Below the pieces are notes generated by a model that saw only the letters and a list, made by a program, of their open reading frames with translations, made no database searches and had not been told where the DNA came from. The position numbers were made by a program, and so were the translations under genes. A stretch of 64,000 bases of DNA from contig NZ_JAWRCU010000005.1 of assembly GCF_033542235.1 (NCBI RefSeq), positions 186,001-250,000 of the forward strand, given 5' to 3'. Position 1 is the stretch's first letter, and every line of letters starts with the position of its first letter. This document shows positions 52,546 to 61,529 of the stretch, one piece after another. This stretch comes from JAWRCU01 sp033542235. Lineage in GTDB: Bacteria > Pseudomonadota > Alphaproteobacteria > Rhizobiales > Rhizobiaceae.

Positions 52546-53550
52546 ATGCGCACGAGTTTTGCCTTAGGTCGTGCGTTTGGCGCACTCCTTGCGCTCCTGC
52601 TAATGGCAGCGGGTGCGGAAGCACAGACTGATCCGCTCCCCTCCTGGAACAATGGTGCTACGAAACAGGCGATCGTCCATTTCGTCGAGCGCGTCACGTC
52701 GCAAGCTTCGCCTGATTTCGTGCCGGTGCCCGAACGCATCGCCGCTTTCGACAATGACGGGACGCTATGGTGCGAGCAGCCATTCTACTTCCAGCTGGCC
52801 TTCGCCTTCGACCGCATCAAGGCGCTGGCGCCGCAACATCCCGAATGGAAAACGACCCAGCCCTACCAGGCTCTGCTGGAGGGCGATCTGAAGACCGCAG
52901 CCTCCGCCGGCGAAAAGGGTCTCCTCGAAATCATAACCGCCACGCATTCCGGCATGACAACGGACGAGTTCGCGAGCACCGTCCGCGACTGGACGGAGAC
53001 GGCGCGCCATCCGCGCTTCCGCCGGCGGTACACCGAGCTTGTCTACCAGCCGATGCTCGAGGTCATGCAGTATCTGCGCGCCAATGGATTCAAGACGTAC
53101 ATTGTGTCCGGTGGCGGTATCGACTTCATGCGGCCGTGGACCGAGCGTGTCTACGGCATACCGCCCGAACAGGTCGTGGGCTCTTCCGGAGTGACGGAGT
53201 TCCGTATCGACAAAGACGGCAAGCCTGAATTGGTCAAGCTCCCCAAGGTGCAGTTCGTCGACGATGGCCCGGGCAAGCCGTCCGGTATCCATACTTATAT
53301 TGGCCGCCGCCCGATTATCGCGTTCGGCAATTCAGATGGCGACCTGCAGATGCTGCAATATGTGGCTGCCGGCCCCGGTGCCCGCCTCGTCCTCTATGTG
53401 CATCACGACGACGCGGAACGCGAATATGCCTATGACCGCGCGTCGCAGATCGGAAAACTCGACAAGGGACTGGACGAGGCAAACGCAAAGGGCTGGCCCC
53501 TCATCAGTATGAAGAACGACTGGAAGGTCGTTTTCCCTTCGGCGCAGTGA
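52546..53550 (+). CDS. Exported HAD-superfamily phosphatase
   Basis: A 334-residue periplasmic protein with a signal peptide (about 1-26, ending GAEAQ). HAD motif I is AFDNDGTLW with Asp69 and Asp71, motif II is in TYIVSGGGIDFM, and motif IV is in FGNSDGDLQM. The insert with many helices between motifs I and II resembles the phosphoserine phosphatase-like class. An export signal on a HAD phosphatase is unusual but known. The ATG with AAAGGAAA is used. It leads a co-directional group with DUF3300 and DUF2950 genes. Confidence 0.85.
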   Translation: MRTSFALGRAFGALLALLLMAAGAEAQTDPLPSWNNGATKQAIVHFVERVTSQASPDFVPVPERIAAFDNDGTLWCEQPFYFQLAFAFDRIKALAPQHPEWKTTQPYQALLEGDLKTAASAGEKGLLEIITATHSGMTTDEFASTVRDWTETARHPRFRRRYTELVYQPMLEVMQYLRANGFKTYIVSGGGIDFMRPWTERVYGIPPEQVVGSSGVTEFRIDKDGKPELVKLPKVQFVDDGPGKPSGIHTYIGRRPIIAFGNSDGDLQMLQYVAAGPGARLVLYVHHDDAEREYAYDRASQIGKLDKGLDEANAKGWPLISMKNDWKVVFPSAQ

Positions 53551-53610
53551 GCCGAGCGGCGCGACGAAAGGCGTCGTCCAACTGGAAGCAAGATCGCAAG
53601 GAGGTAGACG

Positions 53611-55005
53611 ATGAGCCACCGAATTCACATTCCGCCTCTGATGGCGGCGGCGTTGTTTGGGTTCGTTCTGGCATCGTCTTCGACCGGTTCCGCCCTTGCA
53701 CAGGAGCAAGCCGACGCAGCACGTGCCGCCGCCTCGGATGCGGTTGCAGAAGCGCCGCCAGCGCCGTTGAGCGACAAGGAACTCGAGGTGCTGGTGGCGC
53801 GGATCGCGCTTTATCCCGACGAGTTGATTGGCGTCATCTCGGAGGCGTCGCTTTATCCGCTGCAGATCGTCGAGGCCAGCCGCTTCCTCGACAGGCACGA
53901 CAACGACAAGAGCCTCAAGCCGAAGGACAGCTGGGACGGCAGCGTGATCTCGCTGCTCAACTATCCCGAGATCGTCAAGATGATGAGTGAAGATCTCGAT
54001 TGGACGCAGCAGCTTGGCGACGCGCTGACCTATCAGCAGAAGGACGTCATGATTGCCATCCAGACGCTACGCGACAGGGCGGTAGCGACCGGCGCAATCA
54101 AGAGCGATGACAAGGTGAAGGTCACGCAGGAGAACGACAACGTCATCATCCATTCGGCCACCAGCGACAAGATCTACGTGCCGCAATACCAGCCAGAGAT
54201 GCTCTATGAGCCAGGCTACGCGATTGCGCCGGTAACCTATTATCCCGACCCGTACCCGGCCTATTGGTATCCGGCCGCCACCTTCTTCGCCGGCGCGGTG
54301 ACCGGCGCCGTCTGGGCGGCAGCGGTGGATTGGGACGGCTGGGGCATCTGGGGCGGCCACTGGGACGGACACGACATCAATGTCGACTGCAACAAGTGCT
54401 TCAACAACATCAATGGCAAGATCAACTTCAACGACATCGACTGGAAGAACGTCGACCGTTCGAAGATCAACTTCGATCGAGACCAGCTTGCCAAGATCGA
54501 CCGGACGGCAATCCGCGACCGCGTCAAAGCGAATGGAGGCAACAGTTTCCGCGATCGGGCGGCCGAGATCAGGCGAGAGCATCCGAACGCGCTGCCGAAT
54601 AGGAGCGGACCGGCCGCCGACATTCGCAAGGACAGGATCGCCGCAGACCTGAAGTCCAGGGCAGGCGGGCCGGGCAGCATCGGGCGCAACAACAGGCCCG
54701 GCGGCATCACGCCCAAGATCGATCGCCAGAACGCCAGCAATGCCGCTGGCAGGATAAACCGGCCGGCGGGCAAGCCGAGGCTTGCGGCCAAATCGGACAA
54801 CCGGCCCAGGAATCTCTCTGGTCTCGGACATGTCGGCCCGGGCAAGCGCGAGATGCTGGCTTCCCATCGCGGTGCTTACAGCATGGGGGGTGGCTTTCAC
54901 GGCGGCGGTCGGCCGAACATGGCCATCAGGCGCCCACCTGGGGGATTCCACGGTGGTGGTTTCCATGATGGCGGTTTCCATGGCGGTGGATTCCACCGGC
55001 GTTGA
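53611..55005 (+). CDS. DUF3300 protein with Gly/His-rich tail
   Basis: A 464-residue exported protein. A signal peptide (about 1-31, ending GSALAQEQ) precedes the DUF3300 domain: LVARIALYPDELIGVISEAS then YPLQIVEASRFL and SATSDKIYVPQYQPEMLYEP. The second half has Asn/Asp-rich and basic low-complexity stretches and ends in repeats of GGGFH type (GGFHGGGFHDGGFHGGGFH), which could bind metal. DUF3300 proteins are widespread in Proteobacteria and of unknown function, often next to DUF2950 genes as here (20 bases). Confidence 0.88.
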   Translation: MSHRIHIPPLMAAALFGFVLASSSTGSALAQEQADAARAAASDAVAEAPPAPLSDKELEVLVARIALYPDELIGVISEASLYPLQIVEASRFLDRHDNDKSLKPKDSWDGSVISLLNYPEIVKMMSEDLDWTQQLGDALTYQQKDVMIAIQTLRDRAVATGAIKSDDKVKVTQENDNVIIHSATSDKIYVPQYQPEMLYEPGYAIAPVTYYPDPYPAYWYPAATFFAGAVTGAVWAAAVDWDGWGIWGGHWDGHDINVDCNKCFNNINGKINFNDIDWKNVDRSKINFDRDQLAKIDRTAIRDRVKANGGNSFRDRAAEIRREHPNALPNRSGPAADIRKDRIAADLKSRAGGPGSIGRNNRPGGITPKIDRQNASNAAGRINRPAGKPRLAAKSDNRPRNLSGLGHVGPGKREMLASHRGAYSMGGGFHGGGRPNMAIRRPPGGFHGGGFHDGGFHGGGFHRR

Positions 55006-55024
55006 CGGGGAAAGGGACACGGCG

Positions 55025-55981
55025 ATGACGACTTCAGTTTGGACCTATTTATCCCGCCTGCTCGCAACAGCGGTTTTGCTGCTGGCTGCCGGAACGCTTT
55101 CCCCGACACGAGCTTCGGCTGATGAGGCGATGCGGCTTACCGGCTACGTCTCGGCCAGTTCGCCGCCCGTGTTCGATAATCCGGCGCCGGCAATCGACGC
55201 CTTCAAGGCATCGCTTGCCAACAACGACTTCGACGCATTGGCGAAGTTGCTCGGGCTCGATCCTGCGAAGCTCAAGACCAGCGAGGGCGTCATGGACACT
55301 TTCGACAAGATCCGCGCCAACGCCGCGGTGAAGGTGATCGTGCAGGATCTCGACGACCGCCAGCTGATCGAGATCGGCGACGAGCAATGGCCGTTCCCAT
55401 TCCCGATCGCGAAAGGCAAGAGCGGCAAATGGGCCTTCGACACCTATGCCGGCCTGCAGGAAATCATCAATCGGCGCGTCGGCGAAAACGAGCTCGAGAC
55501 GATTGCCGCGATGCGCGCCTATGTCGATGCGCAGCGCGACTACGCCTCTCAGGACCGTGACGGTGACGGCGTGCTCGAATATGCGCAGAAGCTCGTGAGC
55601 AGCGAGGGCAAGACCGACGGACTCTACTGGACGACCGACAACGTCAACGGAGCCAGCCCTGCCGGCGAGTTCACAGATCAGGCAGCGCTCAACAAGGCGA
55701 AGAAGGGCGAGGGCTATTTCGGCTACCGCTACCGTGTGCTGACGGGGCAGGGTGCCAATGTTGCCGGCGGCGCATACGACTATGTGATCAACGGCAACAT
55801 GATTGCCGGCTTCGCACTGATTGCCTGGCCGGTGAAATATGCGGAGACGGGTGTTCACACCTTCATCATCAGCCACCAGGGCATCGTCTACGAAAAGGAC
55901 CTTGGACCTGGGACGGAGAAGAAGGCAGCAGCCATCAAGCGGTTTGACCCGGACGACCGCTGGAAGGTGACCGGCGACTGA
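55025..55981 (+). CDS. DUF2950 protein
   Basis: A 318-residue exported protein with a signal peptide (about 1-33, ending TRASADEA). Characteristic segments are FDNPAPAIDAFKASLANNDF, the middle DEQWPFPFPIAKGKSGKWAF, and the C-terminal YDYVINGNMIAGFALIAWP and GVHTFIISHQGIVYEKDLG of DUF2950. It is commonly paired with a DUF3300 gene. The ATG at 55025 is chosen for its signal peptide; the longer frame overlaps the DUF3300 gene. Function unknown. Confidence 0.9.
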   Translation: MTTSVWTYLSRLLATAVLLLAAGTLSPTRASADEAMRLTGYVSASSPPVFDNPAPAIDAFKASLANNDFDALAKLLGLDPAKLKTSEGVMDTFDKIRANAAVKVIVQDLDDRQLIEIGDEQWPFPFPIAKGKSGKWAFDTYAGLQEIINRRVGENELETIAAMRAYVDAQRDYASQDRDGDGVLEYAQKLVSSEGKTDGLYWTTDNVNGASPAGEFTDQAALNKAKKGEGYFGYRYRVLTGQGANVAGGAYDYVINGNMIAGFALIAWPVKYAETGVHTFIISHQGIVYEKDLGPGTEKKAAAIKRFDPDDRWKVTGD

Positions 55982-56103
55982 AAAGCTCTGGTGCAGGCAC
56001 CGCCGGCATGCTTATCTACTTTCCGCCAATCGTGCGGATGCGGCAGCACTGACTAGGCCAAAGGAGAGGGGTCTCAGGTGCAAGTCATTCTTGAAGCGAT
56101 CGC

Positions 56104-57411
56104 ATGAGCGCTATCGCCGTGCTTCCGTGCAAGGTCCACGCTGTTGTCGCCCTTGTGCTGTCGGCGCTTCTGCTTGCAGGCTGTGGCCGCACGGTCGGCG
56201 TGCTGGTCCCAGTCGCCGAGTCCGCGCCAGGAGCCAGCGTAACCGACTTGCTGGTCATCACCACTCGCAAGCCTTCCGGAGATCCCGCCACGCTCTATAG
56301 TGGCCAGCGCGACAAGAATTTCTCGCTCGACGAAATAAAGGTCTCGATCCCCCCGGATTCCCAGCGCAAGGCAGGCGAGGTGGCCTGGCCGCGGCGGCTT
56401 CCACCCAACCCCGCCAAGGACTTCGCGACCGTCGAGGTGAACCGTCTGGAACCCAACAGGCAGGCAGGATTTGCCTGGCTGCACGAGAACCTTCCCAAGA
56501 GCCGCGACGTCTTGGTCTTCGTCCACGGCTTCAACAACACCTACGAGGATGCGGTATTCCGCTTCGCCCAGATCGTGCACGATTCCAAGGTCGATGCCGC
56601 GCCGATCTTGTTCACCTGGCCGTCCGGTGCAAGCGTGTTCGACTACAATTACGATCGCGAAAGCACGATCTATTCGCGCGACGGGCTGGAGACGGTGCTG
56701 AAGCTTCTTGCGGACAGCCCGCAGGTTCACGAGGTCACGGTGCTTGCCCATTCGATGGGAACATGGCTGGCCATGGAATCGCTGCGACAGATGGCAATAC
56801 GGGACGGGCGTGTCGCGCCAAAGATCAAGAACGTCATCCTCGCCTCTCCGGACATCGATATCGACGTCTTCGCCAAACAATTTCGCGATCTAGGCGACAA
56901 GCGACCCAAGTTCACGGTTTTCGTTTCGCAGGACGACAAGGCGCTTGCCGTCTCCAGGCTCGTGGCCGGCAACGTGAACCGGCTCGGTCAGATCGACCCA
57001 AGCCAGGAGCCCTATCGAAGTGCTGCTGAGAGGGCAGGCATAACCGTCGTCGATCTGACCAGGCTCAAGACCGGCGACAGCCTCAATCACGACAAGTTCG
57101 CCTCGAGCCCGCAGATCGCGCAGGCCATCGGAACGCGGCTCGCCACTGGACAGACGCTCACCGATTCCGAGGTCGGCCTGGGCGACAGCATCTCCATCCT
57201 CGCTGCAGGCACTGCCAAGGCGGTCGGCACTGGAGTAGGACTTGCCGTCAGCGCACCGATCTCTGTCGTAGACGCGAAAACGCGCAAGAACCTGTCTCGT
57301 CAGGCGGATACCCTGTCCGAGCAGGTCGGAACTAGCCGAGCCAATACCGGCAAGAAGGGCCACAGCGCAGCCGACGAGCTGCTCACGCCGACTGACGACA
57401 AAAGCGAATAA
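56104..57411 (+). CDS. DUF900-type alpha/beta-hydrolase lipoprotein
   Basis: A 435-residue protein with a lipoprotein signal peptide (lipobox LLAGC near residues 23-27). The domain shows VLVFVHGFNNTYEDAVFRFA (oxyanion-hole region), FTWPSGASVFDYNYDRES and the nucleophile elbow VLAHSMGTW with Ser, as in DUF900 hydrolases. A catalytic His is likely in the SLNHDKF segment. The C-terminal 80 residues look disordered. It follows DUF2950 by 122 bases on the same strand. The substrate is unknown. Confidence 0.85.
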   Translation: MSAIAVLPCKVHAVVALVLSALLLAGCGRTVGVLVPVAESAPGASVTDLLVITTRKPSGDPATLYSGQRDKNFSLDEIKVSIPPDSQRKAGEVAWPRRLPPNPAKDFATVEVNRLEPNRQAGFAWLHENLPKSRDVLVFVHGFNNTYEDAVFRFAQIVHDSKVDAAPILFTWPSGASVFDYNYDRESTIYSRDGLETVLKLLADSPQVHEVTVLAHSMGTWLAMESLRQMAIRDGRVAPKIKNVILASPDIDIDVFAKQFRDLGDKRPKFTVFVSQDDKALAVSRLVAGNVNRLGQIDPSQEPYRSAAERAGITVVDLTRLKTGDSLNHDKFASSPQIAQAIGTRLATGQTLTDSEVGLGDSISILAAGTAKAVGTGVGLAVSAPISVVDAKTRKNLSRQADTLSEQVGTSRANTGKKGHSAADELLTPTDDKSE

Positions 57412-57426
57412 ACCTCCGTCGGATCC

Positions 57427-57443
57427 GCTACAGTAACTTACTT
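57427..57443 (+). promoter_or_regulatory. Shared palindromic element, site E
   Basis: GCTACAGTAACTTACTT, with one mismatch in the left arm and a TTACTT trailer. It lies 16 bases after the hydrolase stop and 95 bases before the ATG of the DUF1254 gene. Confidence 0.6.
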
Positions 57444-57538
57444 GTCTCCGCAAACGCGAAGGTACCCAATTGCCTGACCGGCATTCCTTCGGCCGGTTCC
57501 CTGAATGGCGGGGTCAGCTGTCGTTAACGGAGGCGCAG

Positions 57539-59029
57539 ATGCGAGCGCAAAGCGTACCGGAAAAGTCGAACCTGCCCCGCGCATTGGTGGGTGGCACCCT
57601 TTTGGCATTCGCCCTCGCCACAATCCCGACAGTTGCGGCAAACGCCGCTGATGCTATCACCGAGGAGGAAGCACACGCCATCGGCGTGGAGGCTTACCTG
57701 TACTTTTATCCGCTGATCACGATGGACATCACGCGAAAGCAATTGACCAATGTCGAGGCCAAGGCGGGCTCGATCGGCGGTCCGCCTAATCATTTCAACA
57801 ACATACCCGAATTTCCGACGGCTGACATTAAGGTCGTCGTTCGTCCGAACTTCGACACGCTCTATTCCAGCGCCTGGCTCGATCTGACCAAGGAGCCGGT
57901 TGTCATTTCAGCCCCCGATACCAAGGGGCGCTACTATCTGTTGCCCATGCTGGACATGTGGACGGACGTATTTGCTTCGCCCGGCTGGCGCACGACCGGC
58001 ACTGCGGCCGCCAATTTTCTGATTGCTTCTCCCGGCTGGCGTCCCGATCTTCGCGACAAGTTCGACGAATTCAAGCTGCCGGAAGGGACGCAGAGAATTG
58101 ACGCGCCGACACCCTATGTCTGGGTCATCGGCCGTACGAAGACCGACGGGCCTCCGGACTACGACGCTGTTCACAAAATCCAGGATGGCTACAAGGTCAC
58201 GCCGCTTTCGAAATGGGGCAAGGAGCCGAAACCGGGTGAGACGAAGATCGATCCGTCGATCGACATGAAGACGCCGCCCAAGGTCCAGGTCGACACAGCT
58301 CCGGCCGACAAATATTTCGCTTATGCGGCTGAGCTGCTGAAGCTGCAACCGCCTCACGCCACCGATCAGCCCATCATCGCCCGGCTGAAGCGCATAGGGT
58401 TCGAACCGGGCAAGAGTTTCGACCTCGCCAAGGCGGATGCTGCAGTGCAAAAAGGCCTGCAGAATGCGCCGCAGGATGCCCAGACCCTCATGGGCTGGAA
58501 AGTGAAGACGCTCGCCCGGGTCGCCAATAACTGGTCGATGAATACCGACACGATGGGCGTCTACGGCAATTACTATCTGAAGCGCGCCATTATTGCGCAA
58601 CTGGGTCTTGGCGCCAATCTGCCTGAAGACGCCATCTACCCGTTCAATATCGGCGATGAAACCGGTCAGCCACTGGACGGCAAGTTTGCCTATACCATCC
58701 ACTTCAACAAGAACGAGCTACCTCCGGCAAATGCCTTCTGGTCTATTACGCTATATGACGATCAGGGCTTCCAGGTCGCGAATGCTATGAACCGGTTTGC
58801 CGTGAGCAGCTGGATGCCCTTCCTGCAAAATGCAGACGGTTCTCTCGATCTCTATTTCCAGCATCGCAGCCCCGGCAAGGACAAGGAATGGAACTGGCTG
58901 CCGGCGCCCGAAGGACCGTTCACGCTGACGATGCGGCTCTATGCACCAAAATCCGAGGCTCTGACGGGAAAATGGAACCCGCCGCCGGTCGTCAAAACGA
59001 GCGCAGTCTCGGTTCTGACGGCTCAGTAA
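57539..59029 (+). CDS. DUF1254/DUF1214 exported protein
   Basis: A 496-residue exported protein. A signal peptide (about 1-38, ending AANAADA) is followed by DUF1254 with EAYLYFYPLITMDITRKQLT and VVVRPNFDTLYSSAWLDLTK, and a C-terminal DUF1214 with NAFWSITLYDDQGFQVAN and a PEGPFTLTMRLYAPK ending. Two-domain proteins of this kind are numerous in soil Proteobacteria; no enzymatic role is established that I know of. The ATG with GGAGGCGCAG is used over a TTG 23 codons upstream. A strong hairpin follows the stop. Confidence 0.9.
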   Translation: MRAQSVPEKSNLPRALVGGTLLAFALATIPTVAANAADAITEEEAHAIGVEAYLYFYPLITMDITRKQLTNVEAKAGSIGGPPNHFNNIPEFPTADIKVVVRPNFDTLYSSAWLDLTKEPVVISAPDTKGRYYLLPMLDMWTDVFASPGWRTTGTAAANFLIASPGWRPDLRDKFDEFKLPEGTQRIDAPTPYVWVIGRTKTDGPPDYDAVHKIQDGYKVTPLSKWGKEPKPGETKIDPSIDMKTPPKVQVDTAPADKYFAYAAELLKLQPPHATDQPIIARLKRIGFEPGKSFDLAKADAAVQKGLQNAPQDAQTLMGWKVKTLARVANNWSMNTDTMGVYGNYYLKRAIIAQLGLGANLPEDAIYPFNIGDETGQPLDGKFAYTIHFNKNELPPANAFWSITLYDDQGFQVANAMNRFAVSSWMPFLQNADGSLDLYFQHRSPGKDKEWNWLPAPEGPFTLTMRLYAPKSEALTGKWNPPPVVKTSAVSVLTAQ

Positions 59030-59049
59030 GGCGGAATAGGTTCTGGAAC

Positions 59050-59078
59050 GGTTGGGATCATTCGAAGTGATCCCAGCC
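59050..59078. terminator. Hairpin terminator after the DUF1254 gene
   Basis: GGTTGGGATCA at 59050-59060 pairs with TGATCCCAGCC at 59068-59078 (11 pairs, one of them G-T) around a 7-base loop, 20 bases after the DUF1254 stop. GCTTTAA follows. It can act on both strands, between convergent genes. Confidence 0.7.
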
Positions 59079-59112
59079 GCTTTAAGCCACCATACAACAC
59101 CGCGCTACCGCG

Positions 59113-60765
59113 TCAGTTCTGGCGCAGCCGGTGCTCCGCGAGCTTGGCTTGCGTCACATCCAGTTCTCCGTCCCGCCGCTTGGCCTCCCAGCCGAGCGCG
59201 CCGGCGGCCATGTCGGCAATGCTCTCCAGGTCGCGCAGGCTGAGCCGGCCTGTGATCGCAAGCGCCGTTCGGCGCATCACGAGATCGTCGAGATGCACAA
59301 CACTTTCGTTGCGGACGATCCAGTCGAGTTCGGCAAGCGTGTAGTCCGGCGCGTCGGCGAGAGGCGGGGCAGGGTGCGTTGCCTCATGGAGGAGGACGGC
59401 GCGGGCCGTGGTGCCGTACCTGCTGAGCAGCGTGGCCGCGCGCGCCGGTGTGGCGCCGGTTGCCCACACCGCCTCGTCGATCCAGCCAGCATGTGCGGCC
59501 GAGTCGGCGGGAAATCCGTGGCCTCCGCCGATCGGAAGCTCGCGCGTGCTCTTCCGGCGCGATAGCCCAAGTCGTATGAGGAGCATATCCGACACTTCCT
59601 CGGCGAAACCCCTGAAGGTCGTCCATTTGCCGCCGACGAGCGAGACGATCGGCCATGCTCTTGCGCCTTCGGGCTCCATGACCGGGGCCGAGTGGTCGCG
59701 GCTGATCAGACCCGGCGCGGTTCCGTCAGAAGCGGGCAGGGGCCGGACGCCCGAATAGGCGTAGACGATCTGACTGCGATCGAAAGATAACCCCGGCAGG
59801 AGGCTCCTGAGGCTCTGCAGGAAATAGTCGATCTCGTTGTCTTCGCATCGCACAGTGTCAGGGTCCGTAGCGCGGATATCGGTGGAACCGACCAGCGCGC
59901 GGCCGAGATAGTCGAACACGAGGCAGATGCGCCCGTCGTCCGCCTCGAAATAGATCATTCGCCCACCAAGTGCGCGGATGAGCTCGGGATGGTCGACCAG
60001 GATATGCGAGCCTTTGGTGCCGCCGATCAGATGCGAGGGCGCACCAAGCGCTTCATTCACCCGGTCGATCCACGGCCCTGCGGCATTGACGACGATACGC
60101 GGGCGGAAAGCTCGCTCGCTGCCATCCGATGCGCGGACCCGAACCGACGAGCCGTCTGTTCCGAGCAGATCAGCGTAATTCAGGGCCTCTGAGGCGGGGC
60201 TCGCCTTGACGCCGTCCTGCAGCAGCTCCAGCACCAGCCGTTCCGGATGGGTAACCTTCGCGTCGTAATAGGTGCCCGCGGCAACGATGTTCGCATTGAG
60301 TGGTGGAATCTTTCTTAGGGCATGGCTTCTCGACCAGAGCGCATGACGCGGCATGACGCGATGGCGCGCACCGTAAAAGTCGTAGAGCGCAAGACCGATC
60401 TTGATCAGCACGGCGCCGCGGCTGCGCGGAGCGGTGGTGCTGCCCGCCAATGTGCGCAGGGCTGCGGGAATGCCCTTCAACCACGAGAAGATGGGGATCA
60501 CCGTGGGCAGCGGGGTCACGCAGTGGGGTGCGTTGCGCAGAAGTAGGTTTCTCTCCAGCGTCGACTGTGCGACGAGGCGGAATTCACCCGTCTCCAGATA
60601 TTTGATCCCGCCGTGAATGAGCCGGGAAGGCGCCGCGCTGGTGCCGGAGCCGAAATCGGCCTTGTCGGTGATGACGACGCGAAGACCCTGCTCGCATAGG
60701 TCGCGGAAGAGACCGGCGCCGTTGATCCCGGCGCCCAGGATGAGAACGTCGATATCCTCTGTCAT
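59113..60765 (-). CDS. GlpD-like FAD-dependent polyol phosphate dehydrogenase
   Basis: A 550-residue flavoprotein. The FAD site is VLILGAGINGAGLFRDLCEQ, then SGTSAAPSRLIHGGIKYLE as in glycerol-3-phosphate dehydrogenases, VVNAAGPWIDRVNEALG and VSLVGGKWTTFRGFAE. The C-terminal extra domain of GlpD is present. Relatives include GlpD and the erythritol phosphate dehydrogenase EryB. It overlaps the upstream DeoR gene as ATGA, and an FGGY kinase gene is two genes upstream, so it probably oxidises the phosphorylated product of that kinase and passes electrons to quinone. Glycerol 3-phosphate itself remains possible. Confidence 0.87.
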   Translation of the reverse strand: MTEDIDVLILGAGINGAGLFRDLCEQGLRVVITDKADFGSGTSAAPSRLIHGGIKYLETGEFRLVAQSTLERNLLLRNAPHCVTPLPTVIPIFSWLKGIPAALRTLAGSTTAPRSRGAVLIKIGLALYDFYGARHRVMPRHALWSRSHALRKIPPLNANIVAAGTYYDAKVTHPERLVLELLQDGVKASPASEALNYADLLGTDGSSVRVRASDGSERAFRPRIVVNAAGPWIDRVNEALGAPSHLIGGTKGSHILVDHPELIRALGGRMIYFEADDGRICLVFDYLGRALVGSTDIRATDPDTVRCEDNEIDYFLQSLRSLLPGLSFDRSQIVYAYSGVRPLPASDGTAPGLISRDHSAPVMEPEGARAWPIVSLVGGKWTTFRGFAEEVSDMLLIRLGLSRRKSTRELPIGGGHGFPADSAAHAGWIDEAVWATGATPARAATLLSRYGTTARAVLLHEATHPAPPLADAPDYTLAELDWIVRNESVVHLDDLVMRRTALAITGRLSLRDLESIADMAAGALGWEAKRRDGELDVTQAKLAEHRLRQN

Positions 60766-61529
60766 TCGGAAGGCACGATCTTCAGGTTGACGCCGGCGGC
60801 GATCAGCGCGCGGGCGCTCTGTTCGGGGAGGGCGCTGTCAGCGAGGACCAGGTCGAACTCGGTCAGGTCGGCGAAGAGGTGAAGCGCGACCTTTCCGAAC
60901 TTGGAGGAGTCGATCAGCAAAATTCGGCGCGCGGCGGCAGCATGCATGGCCTTTTTCACCCGCACCACCTGCGGGTCCTGGATGAGCGCTGCCGTGCCGT
61001 TGACGGCCGACGCCGAGCAGATCAGGAGGTTGACCCTGATCCGTTCGAGCGCGCTTTCGCAGATATGGCCGATAAAGGCGTTGTAGGTCGGGTGGTACTC
61101 GCCGCCGAGCAGGATGAGCTTCAGCTCCTCCGCCTCGGTGAGTTGCTGCGCAAGAGCGAGGCTGTTGGTAACCACGGTCAGAGGCCTGATCCCAGGCAGC
61201 AGCGGCGCGAGCGCATTCGCTGTGGTGGAATCGTCCAGCACGATGGCCTGGCCGGGCTCTATCTCGGCCAATGCAGCGCGAGCGAGCACGCTCTTGGCGG
61301 CCGCGGCGCGGGTTGCGCGGAAGCGGAAGAGGCTTTCGTAGACGCCCGAAGGTTGCGCGCTCACCGCGCCGTGCAACTTACGCATAATGCCTTGGCGGGC
61401 GAGCTCCTCGACATGGCGATGGATCGTCATGCGCGAGACGCCGAAGGCGGCGACTAGCTCGTCGATCCGTGCCTCGCCGCGTTCGATGACGTAGTCGGCG
61501 ATCTCCTGGCGGCGGGTGTCTGCGCTCAT
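60762..61529 (-). CDS. DeoR-family transcriptional regulator 1
   Basis: A 255-residue regulator with an N-terminal helix-turn-helix (RIDELVAAFGVSRMTIHRHV near residues 21-40) and a DeoR C-terminal sensor domain with VLDDSTTANALAPLL, LLGGEYHPTYNAFIG and LIDSSKFGK, where sugar phosphates bind in the family. The ATG is fixed by its four-base overlap with the kinase stop. Its own stop overlaps the dehydrogenase start. It likely represses this operon until a phosphorylated intermediate builds up. Confidence 0.9.
   Translation of the reverse strand: MSADTRRQEIADYVIERGEARIDELVAAFGVSRMTIHRHVEELARQGIMRKLHGAVSAQPSGVYESLFRFRATRAAAAKSVLARAALAEIEPGQAIVLDDSTTANALAPLLPGIRPLTVVTNSLALAQQLTEAEELKLILLGGEYHPTYNAFIGHICESALERIRVNLLICSASAVNGTAALIQDPQVVRVKKAMHAAAARRILLIDSSKFGKVALHLFADLTEFDLVLADSALPEQSARALIAAGVNLKIVPSE

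Noticed and set aside
54890..55000. Short tandem repeats of GGTGGNTTCCA type, considered as a DNA repeat array
   Set aside because: They are the codons of the Gly/Phe/His tail of the DUF3300 protein and are in frame, so they are protein repeats.
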